Origin: a virus
DNA length: 24,490 bases
IMG/VR virus record: IMGVR_UViG_3300035162_003018
Span: 1-24,490 of that record
Strand: one strand, 5' to 3'
The translations under genes were made by a program, and so were the position numbers. Positions 1-7,370 of this stretch are shown here, one piece after another. Below the pieces are notes generated by a model. It made no database searches, was not told the DNA's origin, and saw only the letters and a list, made by a program, of their open reading frames with translations. Positions within the stretch are counted from its first letter, which is position 1, and the number at the start of each line of letters is the position of its first letter.

Positions 1-697
1 ACGTATTATCGCGGAAATAGCCGCTGTAAGCCATTATCGCTGAGTCTCGGTCAACCAAGTGCTGGTAAATCTGATTGGCCTCTACGTCCTCAATCACAGC
101 AACGTGGTTACAGGTGTGGTCATTCCTTATCCGGAACAGCAGCACATCCCCACGCTCCAGATCAACTGTCCTAGGGATCCTGATGAAGCCTTCAGCCGCA
201 AAGTTGTCCTCGAAATGCGTGAAGCCACGTTGCGCCCATTCGCCCTCGTACAGACGCTCATAATCAGCCATCTCAACGCCCATCTGTTGCGCGTACCAGT
301 CACGAACCGCTGAATAGCAGTCATAACCGCCATACATCCACGGACGCCCCACTAAGCCTGCTGATTGGCGCGGATCAAAGTAATAAAACTCTGTGCTGGC
401 ACAGTTAAAAACCACATAAGGCAAATTCAATGCTTTAGCTGCATTGATGTCCGCAAAGCTCATGTCCGCGTAATCTGCATGGCTATGCCATGAAGCAACG
501 GCATCATCCAAGTACAAAGCCGTCTCTTCTGCACTGATAACGAACGTGTCAGGCTGTGTTGCGGTGTTGGTGCATTCGACAACCGTTCCATCAGCAAGCA
601 CAAAGCCACAAGCCTCAACAGGATGAGCGGCTTCTGCATAAGCACGAATGCTTGCTTGCTGTTCGCCCGTAATCGGATTGTTGTACTGAGAAAGCAT
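1..697 (-). CDS. Lambda gpK-like tail tip assembly protein (MPN/JAMM + NlpC/P60), 3' end missing
   Basis: At least 232 codons are open from the ATG at 697 to the left edge, with no stop, so the C-terminus lies outside the window. The N-terminal half has JAMM-type metalloprotease signatures: E28 in EACGF, then H71-S-H73, S80 and D83. The C-terminal half has an NlpC/P60 peptidase core: C127 in GGYDCYSAVRDWY, H188 in CNHVAVIED, and H203 as a likely third polar residue. This two-domain order is that of phage lambda K, a tail tip assembly protein thought to cleave peptidoglycan or process the tip. The start lies 3 bases beyond the stop of the L-like gene, and the H-M-L-K order matches lambda. All expected catalytic residues are visible. 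The family is assigned from motifs and synteny. Confidence 0.9.
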   Translation of the reverse strand, partial: MLSQYNNPITGEQQASIRAYAEAAHPVEACGFVLADGTVVECTNTATQPDTFVISAEETALYLDDAVASWHSHADYADMSFADINAAKALNLPYVVFNCASTEFYYFDPRQSAGLVGRPWMYGGYDCYSAVRDWYAQQMGVEMADYERLYEGEWAQRGFTHFEDNFAAEGFIRIPRTVDLERGDVLLFRIRNDHTCNHVAVIEDVEANQIYQHLVDRDSAIMAYSGYFRDNT

Positions 698-700
698 CGT

Positions 701-1408
701 TTAGCCCATTGCGTCCGTAAGACCAGGAAAGCCACCAAATGGCAGCCTTGACGTATTACCAAACCTTAGTTGACAACTGGTTAAACGTTTTCCGCAAACA
801 TCATTGCTAAGACTGGCAACACTTTGATCATTAGCATTAAAATAATCAGTCCCATCGTAATGACAACCAATATTGCTCCTATATCTCCACTGACATTGCT
901 CACGCAATAGCCTACGACCAGGCAACGAACGCCCTTCAAGATCAAACGGAATTGTTAGCTGAAAAGATACCGCTAGCTTAGTCTCGCTGCTTTTTTGCTC
1001 AACAACCCACTCGTCTGGTCCCCAATAAGCGTTTGGATCAGCAGCTTCAGCACCGTCAAGGTAAGTCGTTAACGTGCGAATCCTCTGGACCGTTGCGCCA
1101 ACCAGATCTTCATAAGTGTTGGTCAAAGCGGTAATGCCAAGACCTACGTTTGCAAACGTCAAGCTTGGACGCGCCAACTGCCCTTTGGTGTTTAGCTCAA
1201 ACCCTGATGCCTCTAGAGGCAACGCCGTATAAGTGTTCGTTTGATAAACAACATCAGCGCCATTAACTTGTGACCAATTTGCAAACCTATAAATCGCTTG
1301 GTCTGACGAGCCAGAAGGCAAAATTGCTGTAATGTCGAGCGTAAACAGATCAATAATCTGCGGCAGCTCTGGCTTAAAAACTTCAGCGTTAGGAGGCGTT
1401 TGCGTCAT
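701..1408 (-). CDS. Lambda gpL-like minor tail protein with four conserved cysteines
   Basis: This 235-aa protein matches the lambda minor tail protein L family in size, position and C-terminal cysteines: C172 and C182 (in REQCQWRYRSNIGCHYDG), then C205 and C212. In lambda L a four-cysteine C-terminal domain binds an iron-sulfur cluster in the tail tip, and the same role is inferred here. The C-terminus ends in a Gly/Pro/Phe-rich segment (LPFGGFPG) typical of the family. The ATG overlaps the stop of the upstream M-like gene as ATGA, implying translational coupling. The next gene (K-like) starts 3 bases after this stop. Confidence 0.88.
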   Translation of the reverse strand: MTQTPPNAEVFKPELPQIIDLFTLDITAILPSGSSDQAIYRFANWSQVNGADVVYQTNTYTALPLEASGFELNTKGQLARPSLTFANVGLGITALTNTYEDLVGATVQRIRTLTTYLDGAEAADPNAYWGPDEWVVEQKSSETKLAVSFQLTIPFDLEGRSLPGRRLLREQCQWRYRSNIGCHYDGTDYFNANDQSVASLSNDVCGKRLTSCQLRFGNTSRLPFGGFPGLTDAMG

Positions 1409-1926
1409 ACATAAACCCTCGTCAAGCTAAACGACAATCGAGCATAAGCTGAACTCAAGGTGTTAATTGTCCAGCCATCAGACAATAGAAAATTCTTAGC
1501 GGCAAGTGTCAGCGAAATTGGAATTGCCGTTCCATCAGCAATGTCAACAGACGTTAGAACACCCGTTACAAGATTGGCCGTGTAATTAGTTGGCCTTGTA
1601 TATCCAGTCAAAGTCAAATCACTTAAATTTGTATAGCCAAGCTTGAGTTGGCCAGAAGCAAACGGCTTAGAAAATGTTTTGGTACTGAACGGTGGGGTCC
1701 AGAGGATTGCTTGCCCCTTTTGTTCCAACAAAAAACTTTCAATAGAGTTAATTTCTGGATAGGTCAGAGGAGTCGTCTGACACTGCCATTTTTCCTGCTC
1801 TGCATTCAAGCCATCCGTCAGAACCTGGCTGTAACCATCGCCAAATTGAGCACGCTGAACACGCTGTGAACGCTCTTGAGTAAGCGATGGATCAAGCGGT
1901 ATGTCATTAAATTGGATGTACGCCAT
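1405..1926 (-). CDS. Lambda gpM-like minor tail protein
   Basis: This 173-aa protein begins MAYIQFNDIPLDPS and contains the phage minor tail signature QRAQFGDGYSQVLTDGLN near residue 25, where the family consensus is a (F/R)GDGY turn. It lies between tape measure and L as in lambda and should be part of the tail tip. Lambda M is about 109 residues; the extra length here falls after residue 85, in a beta-rich stretch before the C-terminal SFSLTRVYV. I chose the ATG at 1926 over a TTG one codon earlier because it has GGAGG 9 bases upstream and shares one base with the tape-measure stop. Confidence 0.85.
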   Translation of the reverse strand: MAYIQFNDIPLDPSLTQERSQRVQRAQFGDGYSQVLTDGLNAEQEKWQCQTTPLTYPEINSIESFLLEQKGQAILWTPPFSTKTFSKPFASGQLKLGYTNLSDLTLTGYTRPTNYTANLVTGVLTSVDIADGTAIPISLTLAAKNFLLSDGWTINTLSSAYARLSFSLTRVYV

Positions 1927-4292
1927 CAAAGTATTCCTCCGCTGCGGCGCTCATTAGCCAGCGTTGATAACACGATACCTTGAACCTGACCAGCTAGCCG
2001 CTTTTGTGCTGCAGGGTTCAACTGATCGCCTGTGTTTTCAACCTGAATGTTGATCGTCCCAACATTAACGCCACCCATTGCGCCGTTTGGCGCGATACTG
2101 CCGCTACGCCCCGGACTGAAGATTTCTGGCCCTCTTTCGCCCACTATGTAAGACTTGCCGCCAGCAACGCTGCCACCGCTGGCCCTGCCTCCACCAAAGA
2201 GCTTGGTGAAAATGCTGCTGGGGTCACCTCCGCCAAGACCACCAAGGAACGTTTGAAGACCAAACTTGAGCATGATGTTGGCAAGGCTTCTGAGAGTATT
2301 TGACGCAACCTCTGCCAGCGACTTGGTGCCATCAACAGCAGCAGTCAAGCTATCAACAATGCCGGTTGAAATTGTCTGGCCGATTGAAGCATAAAGCGCA
2401 TTCATCTTTTCGCCTTGCGCTTCGATTTGTGCGTCAATTTCTGCTGCCTGAGAGATCGCGGCTTTTACTGCATTGATCGCAGTTTTTTTAATTTGATCGT
2501 CCACTTCAACGGCTTTTTTGAAGTTTTCGCTAAAGATGCTTGAAGTCCTAAAAAGTTCATCGTTTTGCGCTTTGATTAACGCAATATTTTTCTCTCGTGG
2601 CTGCAACTGAGATTCTAGTATCCGCTGGATTTCTATTTCTTTTTGTATTTTACTTTGAGCTAGCTCGTCATTAGAAAATCTGAGCTCTTGTTCTTTAAGC
2701 AGTAGCGCCTGCATCTCACTTGAGATGTCTTCCGGGCCTTTCGCTGTGCCGCCGGTGCCGGTTGACGCTGGCGGCTTTGTTGGCTTGGGCTTAGGCAGTT
2801 CTGGCAAGCCAGGACCGTAAACGCCTCTATCAAGGGCAGAGGGGTCAAGGCCCATGCCTTCAAAAATTGTTCTTATTCTTATCTCTGCGTCATAAACGCC
2901 TTTTATACCTTCAAGTTCTTCTTTCAGCTCTCTTACTTTTTTCTTTTGAGCATTTACTGATCGTGAATTTGATATCCCAGTCCTTTCAAGCTTGCTAAGT
3001 TTTGCTTCTGCTTCTGCAAGCGCTTTTGACTTAGAGTCAAGCGCTGTTTTCATCTCATTGACGGAAGTAGCGCCACCTTCAATGATTCTGTTTAACTTGT
3101 TTTGCTCTTTGTAATAATTTACGGTTAGAGCTATCAGCCCCCCAACAGCTGCGGCTGCTGCCACCCACGGCAACGCCAGCATTGCTCCCTTAAGTATCAC
3201 CATCGCACCTGCCAAAAGCTTCGCAGCTCCTGCCCCTGCTGTCGCTGCTGGTGCAAATGCTGCAATTCCTTTTACAAGAGCGCCAACAGGCGATGCCAGC
3301 GCAAGGACTACCGCTGACAAGCCGATTAAAGCTGCCCCGGCTGTCTTAATTGGGCCTGGCAAATCGCCAGCAGCCTTAAGCAGTTTGGTCAGCTCTTGCA
3401 CTACTGGCGTCACAACTGGTAGCAATTCAGTTCCAATTGCGTTACTTAGTTCGCTGGTAGCATTGCTGAATTCCTTGAATTTTTGGGCCGGAGATTCAGC
3501 CAATAATGCTTGAATTTTGTCTTTATTCTCTTCAAATCCTTTCGCCAAAGAATTGATCAGAATGTCTGACGTGATCTTGCCATCACTTCCAAGCTGTTTC
3601 AGCTCTCCAACAGTGACGCCCATTTCATCAGAAACCAGCCTTAAAATGCCTGGCACTTGCTCCGCAATTGACCTAAATTCATCGCCTTGAAGTCTGCCGC
3701 TGCCAAGCGCTTGGCTTAACTGAAGAAACGCCCCGCTCGCTGCCGCCGCGCTAGTGCCGCTTGCCAATGCTGTTGCATTAAAGCCTTTGTAGACCGTTTG
3801 AATATCTTCAAGCGAAGTCCCTAGCGGCCTTAACCTTGCGTAAACGTCTGAAAAGTTGCTAGCTGACTCAGCCTGAGACTGATTAAACGTTTTGGCGTTA
3901 TCTTTTACTAGCTGCTGGATTTGCCCGAACTCGCCATATTCCGTTGACAGCGCCTTCAGCCTTACTTGTGTCTGGGCGAAGCTTGCTGCCTGCCCAATCA
4001 TTCGCTTTGTTAGCGCTGCCACGCCGAGCGACACGATCGCGCCTTTTAATCCGCCAAGCTTTGATTGGTATTTCTGCGCAGCCTTTTCCGCCTTGCCAAA
4101 AGCGGCTTTGGCGGCATTGCCAAATTCTGCAACCTTTTGCTTTGCGAATGTCGTAGCTCTCGCTTGAGCCCTAACGGCCTTTTGCAACAGCTCTGTTTTT
4201 TTGGCTGCTTCCGCCGTTGCTTTTTTGAACCGCCCAAGCGATCTGATGCCCTGCGTGGCATCAACAATAAGCTTGACGATCGACTCAGCCAT
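1926..4292 (-). CDS. Tape measure protein
   Basis: At 788 aa this is the longest tail gene. It sets tail length and is ejected with DNA. Residues 1-80 are Lys/Ala-rich and helical. Residues 95-280 match the tape-measure N-terminal domain, with the hallmark segment SGRLQGDEFRSIAEQVPGI at 198-216. A strongly hydrophobic Ala/Gly/Val region spans about 316-384 and could hold several membrane-crossing helices. A coiled coil follows (about 400-470), then a Pro/Thr/Gly linker near 500, another helical part, and a Gly-rich C-terminus containing GERGPEIFSPGRSG, common in tape-measure ends. It follows the frameshifted chaperone genes. AGGAGG lies about 17 bases upstream of the ATG, inside the end of the T reading frame. 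Confidence 0.95.
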   Translation of the reverse strand: MAESIVKLIVDATQGIRSLGRFKKATAEAAKKTELLQKAVRAQARATTFAKQKVAEFGNAAKAAFGKAEKAAQKYQSKLGGLKGAIVSLGVAALTKRMIGQAASFAQTQVRLKALSTEYGEFGQIQQLVKDNAKTFNQSQAESASNFSDVYARLRPLGTSLEDIQTVYKGFNATALASGTSAAAASGAFLQLSQALGSGRLQGDEFRSIAEQVPGILRLVSDEMGVTVGELKQLGSDGKITSDILINSLAKGFEENKDKIQALLAESPAQKFKEFSNATSELSNAIGTELLPVVTPVVQELTKLLKAAGDLPGPIKTAGAALIGLSAVVLALASPVGALVKGIAAFAPAATAGAGAAKLLAGAMVILKGAMLALPWVAAAAAVGGLIALTVNYYKEQNKLNRIIEGGATSVNEMKTALDSKSKALAEAEAKLSKLERTGISNSRSVNAQKKKVRELKEELEGIKGVYDAEIRIRTIFEGMGLDPSALDRGVYGPGLPELPKPKPTKPPASTGTGGTAKGPEDISSEMQALLLKEQELRFSNDELAQSKIQKEIEIQRILESQLQPREKNIALIKAQNDELFRTSSIFSENFKKAVEVDDQIKKTAINAVKAAISQAAEIDAQIEAQGEKMNALYASIGQTISTGIVDSLTAAVDGTKSLAEVASNTLRSLANIMLKFGLQTFLGGLGGGDPSSIFTKLFGGGRASGGSVAGGKSYIVGERGPEIFSPGRSGSIAPNGAMGGVNVGTINIQVENTGDQLNPAAQKRLAGQVQGIVLSTLANERRSGGIL

Positions 4293-4301
4293 GGCCCTAT
4301 T

Positions 4302-4831
4302 CTACCGGCCTCCTCTTTTTGCGCGGTCCATTGCTTCCTGCTCTTTCTCTGCCTTTAGCTCGTAATACGCCGCAAAATGCACCATCTCAGCATCGGTCAG
4401 CTCTGTCCGCAGTCTGCTAACAGTCATGCTTAATTCGCAGGCCAGGTGGAACTCAAAAAAGAGCCACCCATCCTGCTTCAGTCGTTTTTTGCGTCTTCAA
4501 GGCTGGCCTCTTCGCCAATACCAAACAAGAACAGCTCAAGATCATTTAGCACGCTTTCAGGTAACTGCCGCTGCAGCTTTGGCGCGTCAGCTGGTGCAAA
4601 TGCTTTGCTCCCGTCTTCTAGCTCTGCCATTTGGCACAGCATCTGAGTGCTTAAATCTAACGCTTCATCAGTGCCGGCCAGTTGCTGCGATTTCTTACGG
4701 TCTGCCCTTGTGATCGGCTTGAAATACAAACTGATTACGGTCTTGCCGTCTGCATTCTTGACATCAAATTTACGCCGCTGGTTGAGGTCAAATTCCCCAA
4801 CCAGCAAATCAACCGGGCGATTTCTTGACAT
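4302..4831 (-). CDS. G-T tail assembly chaperone fusion made by -1 frameshift
   Basis: Reading starts at the ATG at 4831 in the G frame, slips -1 on A AAA AAC (4490-4484), and continues as RLKQDGWLFFEF, then through MTVSRLRTELTDAEMVHF and AAYYELKAEKEQ, to a TAG at 4302. The -1 frame is open from the slip site to just before the tape-measure gene, adding about 60 residues to the 117-aa G product. The T extension is helical, charged and has aromatic WLFFEF and AAYYEL stretches typical of T domains. In lambda and many siphophages the G:GT ratio matters for tail assembly, with GT recruiting tail tube protein to the tape measure. The position between tail tube and tape measure, the shift direction and the slippery site all agree. 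The frame and the site are seen; the frameshift itself is inferred. Confidence 0.85.
4445..4490 (-). promoter_or_regulatory. -1 frameshift signal: slippery A AAA AAC plus downstream stem-loop
   Basis: On the minus strand the heptamer A AAA AAC occupies 4490-4484 in the correct phase (GCA AAA AAC GAC TGA). After a 15-base spacer comes a stem: GGTGGCTC (4468-4461) pairs with GAG (4454-4452) and CCACC (4449-4445). The stem has a two-base TT bulge and a six-T loop. It is a classical two-part frameshift element. The spacer is longer than the usual 5-9 bases, so the strength of stimulation is uncertain. Confidence 0.82.
4478..4831 (-). CDS. Tail assembly chaperone G (unshifted product)
   Basis: This 117-aa protein ends in EEASLEDAKND before a TGA at 4480-4478. 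It begins MSRNRPVDLLVGEFDLNQRR and has a central segment (VISLYFKPITRADRKK) that looks like the compact beta/alpha fold of siphophage G-type chaperones. It lies directly after the tail tube gene and before the tape measure, the standard place. Chaperones of this family coat the tape measure during tail assembly and are absent from the virion. The last sense codons GCA AAA AAC carry the slippery heptamer that yields the longer G-T form. Confidence 0.85.
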   Translation of the reverse strand: MSRNRPVDLLVGEFDLNQRRKFDVKNADGKTVISLYFKPITRADRKKSQQLAGTDEALDLSTQMLCQMAELEDGSKAFAPADAPKLQRQLPESVLNDLELFLFGIGEEASLEDAKND

Positions 4832-4834
4832 GAA

Positions 4835-4858
4835 TAGGCTTTCTTTAATAGAAGCCTA
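4835..4858. other. Hairpin between tail tube and chaperone genes
   Basis: TAGGCTT (4835-4841) and AAGCCTA (4852-4858) form a perfect 7-bp stem with a 10-base loop. It fills the 29-base gap between the tail tube stop (4861) and the G start (4831). No T-run follows on the minus strand, so a full intrinsic terminator is unlikely. It could stabilise or process the abundant tube mRNA, or reduce read-through to the chaperones. The role is inferred from position only. Confidence 0.5.
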
Positions 4859-4860
4859 GC

Positions 4861-5283
4861 TTATTCAAGGTTTCCGGTAATGGCGCCGCTCGTCACAAAG
4901 TTGCAGCTTACGGTCACCAAATCACCAACAGCTGATGAAATCTCAGCGTCTGTAATGATGCCGGCAAAACTCACTGAATCAGTTCCAGCTGATGTGCCAG
5001 TAGTGAACAGCTCAAACGTCGCGTCTGATGGATCAGCAGCCGTAAGCACATCTTCAATAAATCCCGCTTGGCCTGTTGCCTCTGGGTCGTAAACCAGCTC
5101 AACAGTCCCAGATCCTGAAATCAGGCTGCCAATAAAACTCCGAGCGGTGTCGCCGTGTTTGGTCGTGTCCAGCGTTTCCTTTGTAATGCTTAGCGACCAA
5201 CTGCGGGTGCCCACAATAGTTGCGTTAGAGCTACCGGCGGCGTCGAATTGAACGGCGCCCTGCTCACCTCTGATTGTTGCCAT
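4861..5283 (-). CDS. Major tail (tube) protein
   Basis: This 140-aa, beta-rich, Ser/Thr/Gly/Ala-rich protein begins MATIRGEQGAVQFDA. It contains the segment VGTRSWSLSITKETLDTTKH (residues 25-44), in which SW(S/T)(L/V)..T.E..D.T..G is recurrent in siphophage tail tube proteins. Its place between the tail terminator and the G/GT chaperones fits lambda gene V. It would polymerise as hexameric rings forming the tube. No cysteine-rich or Ig-like C-terminal extension is present. Confidence 0.88.
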   Translation of the reverse strand: MATIRGEQGAVQFDAAGSSNATIVGTRSWSLSITKETLDTTKHGDTARSFIGSLISGSGTVELVYDPEATGQAGFIEDVLTAADPSDATFELFTTGTSAGTDSVSFAGIITDAEISSAVGDLVTVSCNFVTSGAITGNLE

Positions 5284-5286
5284 TGG

Positions 5287-5712
5287 TCAAAGATCCTCGA
5301 TAAATTCAAAGGTCACGGAAACCCTTGTTTGGAAAAACGGTTCCGGTTGAGGGGAATCCACAACTGCAGGGCCGTTAGCAGCGTCAAAGAAGACGCCAGA
5401 AACTATGGCTCTATTGTAGAGATCTCGGATGCGTTTCCCAATCACGTAATTAGCCCCAGGACCAACGCCTTTAGGGGTAAAGATATTCAGCAGCAAAACA
5501 CCAATCACTTTTGTGCTGCCGCTGGTTGCGATGCCCTGGCTCAGATATTGATTCCCGCCAAACTGAACAAGGCATTGAACCCAGGACGAACGGGGGGCCG
5601 GCTTGTTTGGCATGTTATGGAATACGACCGGGATTGCGGGTGAAAGCGCCAGCTCAGTCGCAAGGCGCCCCTCAATCACTGCTCGCACGGTATTGAGATC
5701 AACAGCAGCCAT
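5287..5712 (-). CDS. Tail terminator protein (lambda gpU-like / DUF4128-like)
   Basis: This 141-aa protein begins MAAVDLNTVRAVIEGRLATE, has a central PRSSWVQCLVQFGGNQYLS strand region and VIGVLLLNIFTPKGVGPGAN, and ends VSVTFEFIEDL. This alpha/beta pattern, an N-terminal helix, a W-V-x-V strand and G-x-G loops, is typical of tail terminators, which cap the tube and join it to the head. The ATG shares one base with the stop of the gp10-like gene, and 3 bases separate its stop from the tail tube ATG. Exact subfamily is not resolvable by eye. Confidence 0.78.
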   Translation of the reverse strand: MAAVDLNTVRAVIEGRLATELALSPAIPVVFHNMPNKPAPRSSWVQCLVQFGGNQYLSQGIATSGSTKVIGVLLLNIFTPKGVGPGANYVIGKRIRDLYNRAIVSGVFFDAANGPAVVDSPQPEPFFQTRVSVTFEFIEDL

Positions 5713-6077
5713 TAGCGATTCTTTCGTCTTATTAGTTCAATTCTGGCTGGGATCTGAAACGCCGCGATTTCCTTGCCCAATATGTCTGGGTAGCCAGGGA
5801 TCGTTGGCGGGTTTTGCCTAGTGCGGTAAACGCCGCCCCAAGATGGTGGCAGGTTCTCCCCGTAGGCCACTGGCTCGGCATAAGGCAAATTATTTTGAAT
5901 CTCGATTCGTGTTTTGCTGATTTTCACTTGACGCCAGTTGCCTCTCAGTACGCCTGTATCAACCGGCGTTTTTTCTTTTACCTGACCTTCCCAAACCTTT
6001 GCCGCAAAAATGACCAGCTCCTCAAGCTCATCTTCTGCAAGCTTTGAAATGTCGCCTAAGTCAATTTGCCGTGCCAT
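5712..6077 (-). CDS. HK97 gp10-like neck / tail completion protein
   Basis: At 121 aa, it carries the family hallmark TPVDTGVLRGNW at residues 37-48 and a following NNLPYAEPVAYGENLPPSWGG segment, where YA..VEYG is the usual form. Proteins of this family sit between the connector and the tail terminator and help join head and tail. It lies immediately between the stopper-like gene (2-base gap) and the tail terminator (1-base overlap), so the five neck and tail genes are tightly packed as one transcription unit. Confidence 0.85.
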   Translation of the reverse strand: MARQIDLGDISKLAEDELEELVIFAAKVWEGQVKEKTPVDTGVLRGNWRQVKISKTRIEIQNNLPYAEPVAYGENLPPSWGGVYRTRQNPPTIPGYPDILGKEIAAFQIPARIELIRRKNR

Positions 6078-6079
6078 TG

Positions 6080-6436
6080 CTATGCCCTCAAAATTAGCTC
6101 ATAGGTGATTGGCTTATTGTCCTGCTCTTGCTTTCTTATCTCGATAACTTGGTGCATAACCCCTTCGATCGTAATTCTGTCTTTCACCTGCGGGGCAACT
6201 GACAGATCAAGAGCAGCAATCGTTAAACGCTTGTCACCAGCTTGGACAAGCTCGTTCACCTCTCGCGACGTAACGCCCTCGACAATGCCTTTTGCACTGA
6301 CATAAGTGTCTGACTCCCTAATGGTGCCCGTTGCAGTGTCATACCCCTCTGTGGATATGTACCGAACTTTTACCTCACCCCCAAAACGGGTGATCACCTT
6401 AGAGGCAGCTTTTTGCAGCGAATCAGCAAGGGCCAT
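6080..6436 (-). CDS. Head-closure (stopper-like) protein
   Basis: This 118-aa protein starts MALADSLQKAASKVITRFGG. It has the layout of head-tail stoppers: a short helix, then beta strands (VKVRYISTEGYD, SAKGIVEGV), then DRITIEGVMHQVIEIRKQEQ and YELILRA at the end. The late segment G..y.V..i......g....Y.l.l is common in SPP1 gp16 / lambda FII-like proteins. I chose the ATG at 6436, which shares a base with the upstream TAA, over a TTG 21 bases earlier. The assignment rests on pattern and gene order. Confidence 0.65.
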   Translation of the reverse strand: MALADSLQKAASKVITRFGGEVKVRYISTEGYDTATGTIRESDTYVSAKGIVEGVTSREVNELVQAGDKRLTIAALDLSVAPQVKDRITIEGVMHQVIEIRKQEQDNKPITYELILRA

Positions 6437-6693
6437 TAGATGCGGTAAGCAATGCAAGCCCCATTCTGAAGCTGAATGCTTGTGAAAACACCAACTATAT
6501 GGAAGCCGCTTGGCAAGGTTTCGCCGTCTAACGAGTTACCCGTGTAGTTCTTGCTCGTAAGAGCCGTGATTGTTGTGTTTTCGAAAAAATCAATATGCTT
6601 GAAAAGGCCGGTATGCGCCGCCGTATCTGTAATCACTTCCGCGCCAACGCCATAATCAATTCCCACGTCTCCCTGCCCAAATCCTTTTGCCAT
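6436..6693 (-). CDS. Small beta-rich protein of unknown function in the connector block
   Basis: An 85-aa protein starting MAKGFGQGDVGIDYGVGAEV and ending GVFTSIQLQNGACIAYRI. It has Gly/Thr/Asp-rich turns and alternating hydrophobic strands, with a compact C-terminal motif GFHIVGVFTSIQLQNG. That motif resembles small virion proteins I associate with marine and cyanobacterial phages, but I cannot name a family. It lies between the DnaT-like adaptor (2-base gap) and the stopper-like gene (shared base), so it is cotranslated with connector genes. A minor head, neck or decoration role is possible but not shown. Confidence 0.7.
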   Translation of the reverse strand: MAKGFGQGDVGIDYGVGAEVITDTAAHTGLFKHIDFFENTTITALTSKNYTGNSLDGETLPSGFHIVGVFTSIQLQNGACIAYRI

Positions 6694-6695
6694 GA

Positions 6696-7259
6696 TTAGC
6701 TCCTTCGAATTGCGATGTTGCCCGGTCCGCTAATCCTAAGGCCGGTAAGCAATCTTTCGTACATTGGCGGCACGCGGTCAGCTCCAATGGCCCCTGATGT
6801 CAGGTTTGGCGTCACGCTAATGCTGCCAATCGACACGCTTTTGTAGTCTTCAAGGCCACTCAGGCTGATCCCGTCTTTGTTTTTGTTTAGATAAATTGCC
6901 AGCTCAATTTGAGCCCGCTGAATCTGATCTGGGATCTCGGTATCCGTGTAGTAATCAGCTGTAATCGTAAAAGGGAACCCGGTTGAATATCGGCTTGAGT
7001 AGGTGTCAGGCTTTCGCACCCCTGTTCGTGGCCATTGCAATGCCTGCGTATCAGTTGCGCGAGCCCCAAGAAACCGCTCACGATCTAGACGCTGCGCAGC
7101 AGCCGCAAGCGCTCTATTGCGTGAGTCAGCGTCACCGTTCGCCCATTCAGAGGCGTCAGAACTTAAGACCATTGCATCAACCAACGCATCAGCGTCAGCC
7201 AGCGTCAGGTATGAATTTGCGTTTGCGGCTCCTGTTGTTGCCACGATTGCTACTGCCAT
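6696..7259 (-). CDS. Head-tail connector adaptor, DnaT-like family
   Basis: This 187-aa protein contains SYLTLADADALVDAMVLSSD near the N-terminus (residues 16-35), then RNRALAAAAQRLDRERFLGA and QALQWPRTGVRKPD, and PPMYERLLTGLR near the C-terminus. The pattern SY.tlaeAdaY, then AL..At..iD.....G, then .L.wPR.g, is that of the phage DnaT-like / head-tail adaptor family, which docks on the portal. Many databases label this family a ssDNA-binding DnaT-like protein, but its place just after the capsid genes argues for the structural role. Its start is overlapped by 65 bases by the end of a small upstream ORF. Confidence 0.8.
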   Translation of the reverse strand: MAVAIVATTGAANANSYLTLADADALVDAMVLSSDASEWANGDADSRNRALAAAAQRLDRERFLGARATDTQALQWPRTGVRKPDTYSSRYSTGFPFTITADYYTDTEIPDQIQRAQIELAIYLNKNKDGISLSGLEDYKSVSIGSISVTPNLTSGAIGADRVPPMYERLLTGLRISGPGNIAIRRS

Positions 7260-7368
7260 CAGTCGATCCTTTTTTGCTGGTCTCCTCCGGTGCCGGAGCA
7301 GCGGCAGCCTTGGCGGTGGCTGCTGCTGCTTCCTGCTCCTTCGCCCTTCTAAAAGCGTAGAGCCCCAT
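7195..7368 (-). CDS. Small Ala/Lys/Arg-rich protein overlapping the adaptor gene
   Basis: This 57-aa ORF runs from the ATG at 7368 to a TGA at 7195. It begins MGLYAFRRAKEQEAAAATAK, followed by an Ala/Pro/Glu linker, KKGSTDGSSN, and a basic end RSRKRKFIPDAG. Short proteins of this style, YAFRR.REAEA followed by a charged tail, recur between capsid and connector genes of tailed phages, so I think it is real. It starts 2 bases after the decoration-like gene stops and overlaps the adaptor ORF in another frame. Function unknown. Confidence 0.6.
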   Translation of the reverse strand: MGLYAFRRAKEQEAAAATAKAAAAPAPEETSKKGSTDGSSNRGNNRSRKRKFIPDAG

Positions 7369-7370
7369 GA

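Noticed and set aside
2004-2303. 99-codon plus-strand ORF within the tape-measure region
   Set aside because: Antisense to a strong tape-measure gene, no ribosome site and no protein-like pattern.
4302-4427. Separate 41-aa gene starting at the ATG at 4427
   Set aside because: It has no upstream ribosome site and is simply the end of the -1 frame that stays open back to the slippery heptamer, so the G-T fusion explains it better.
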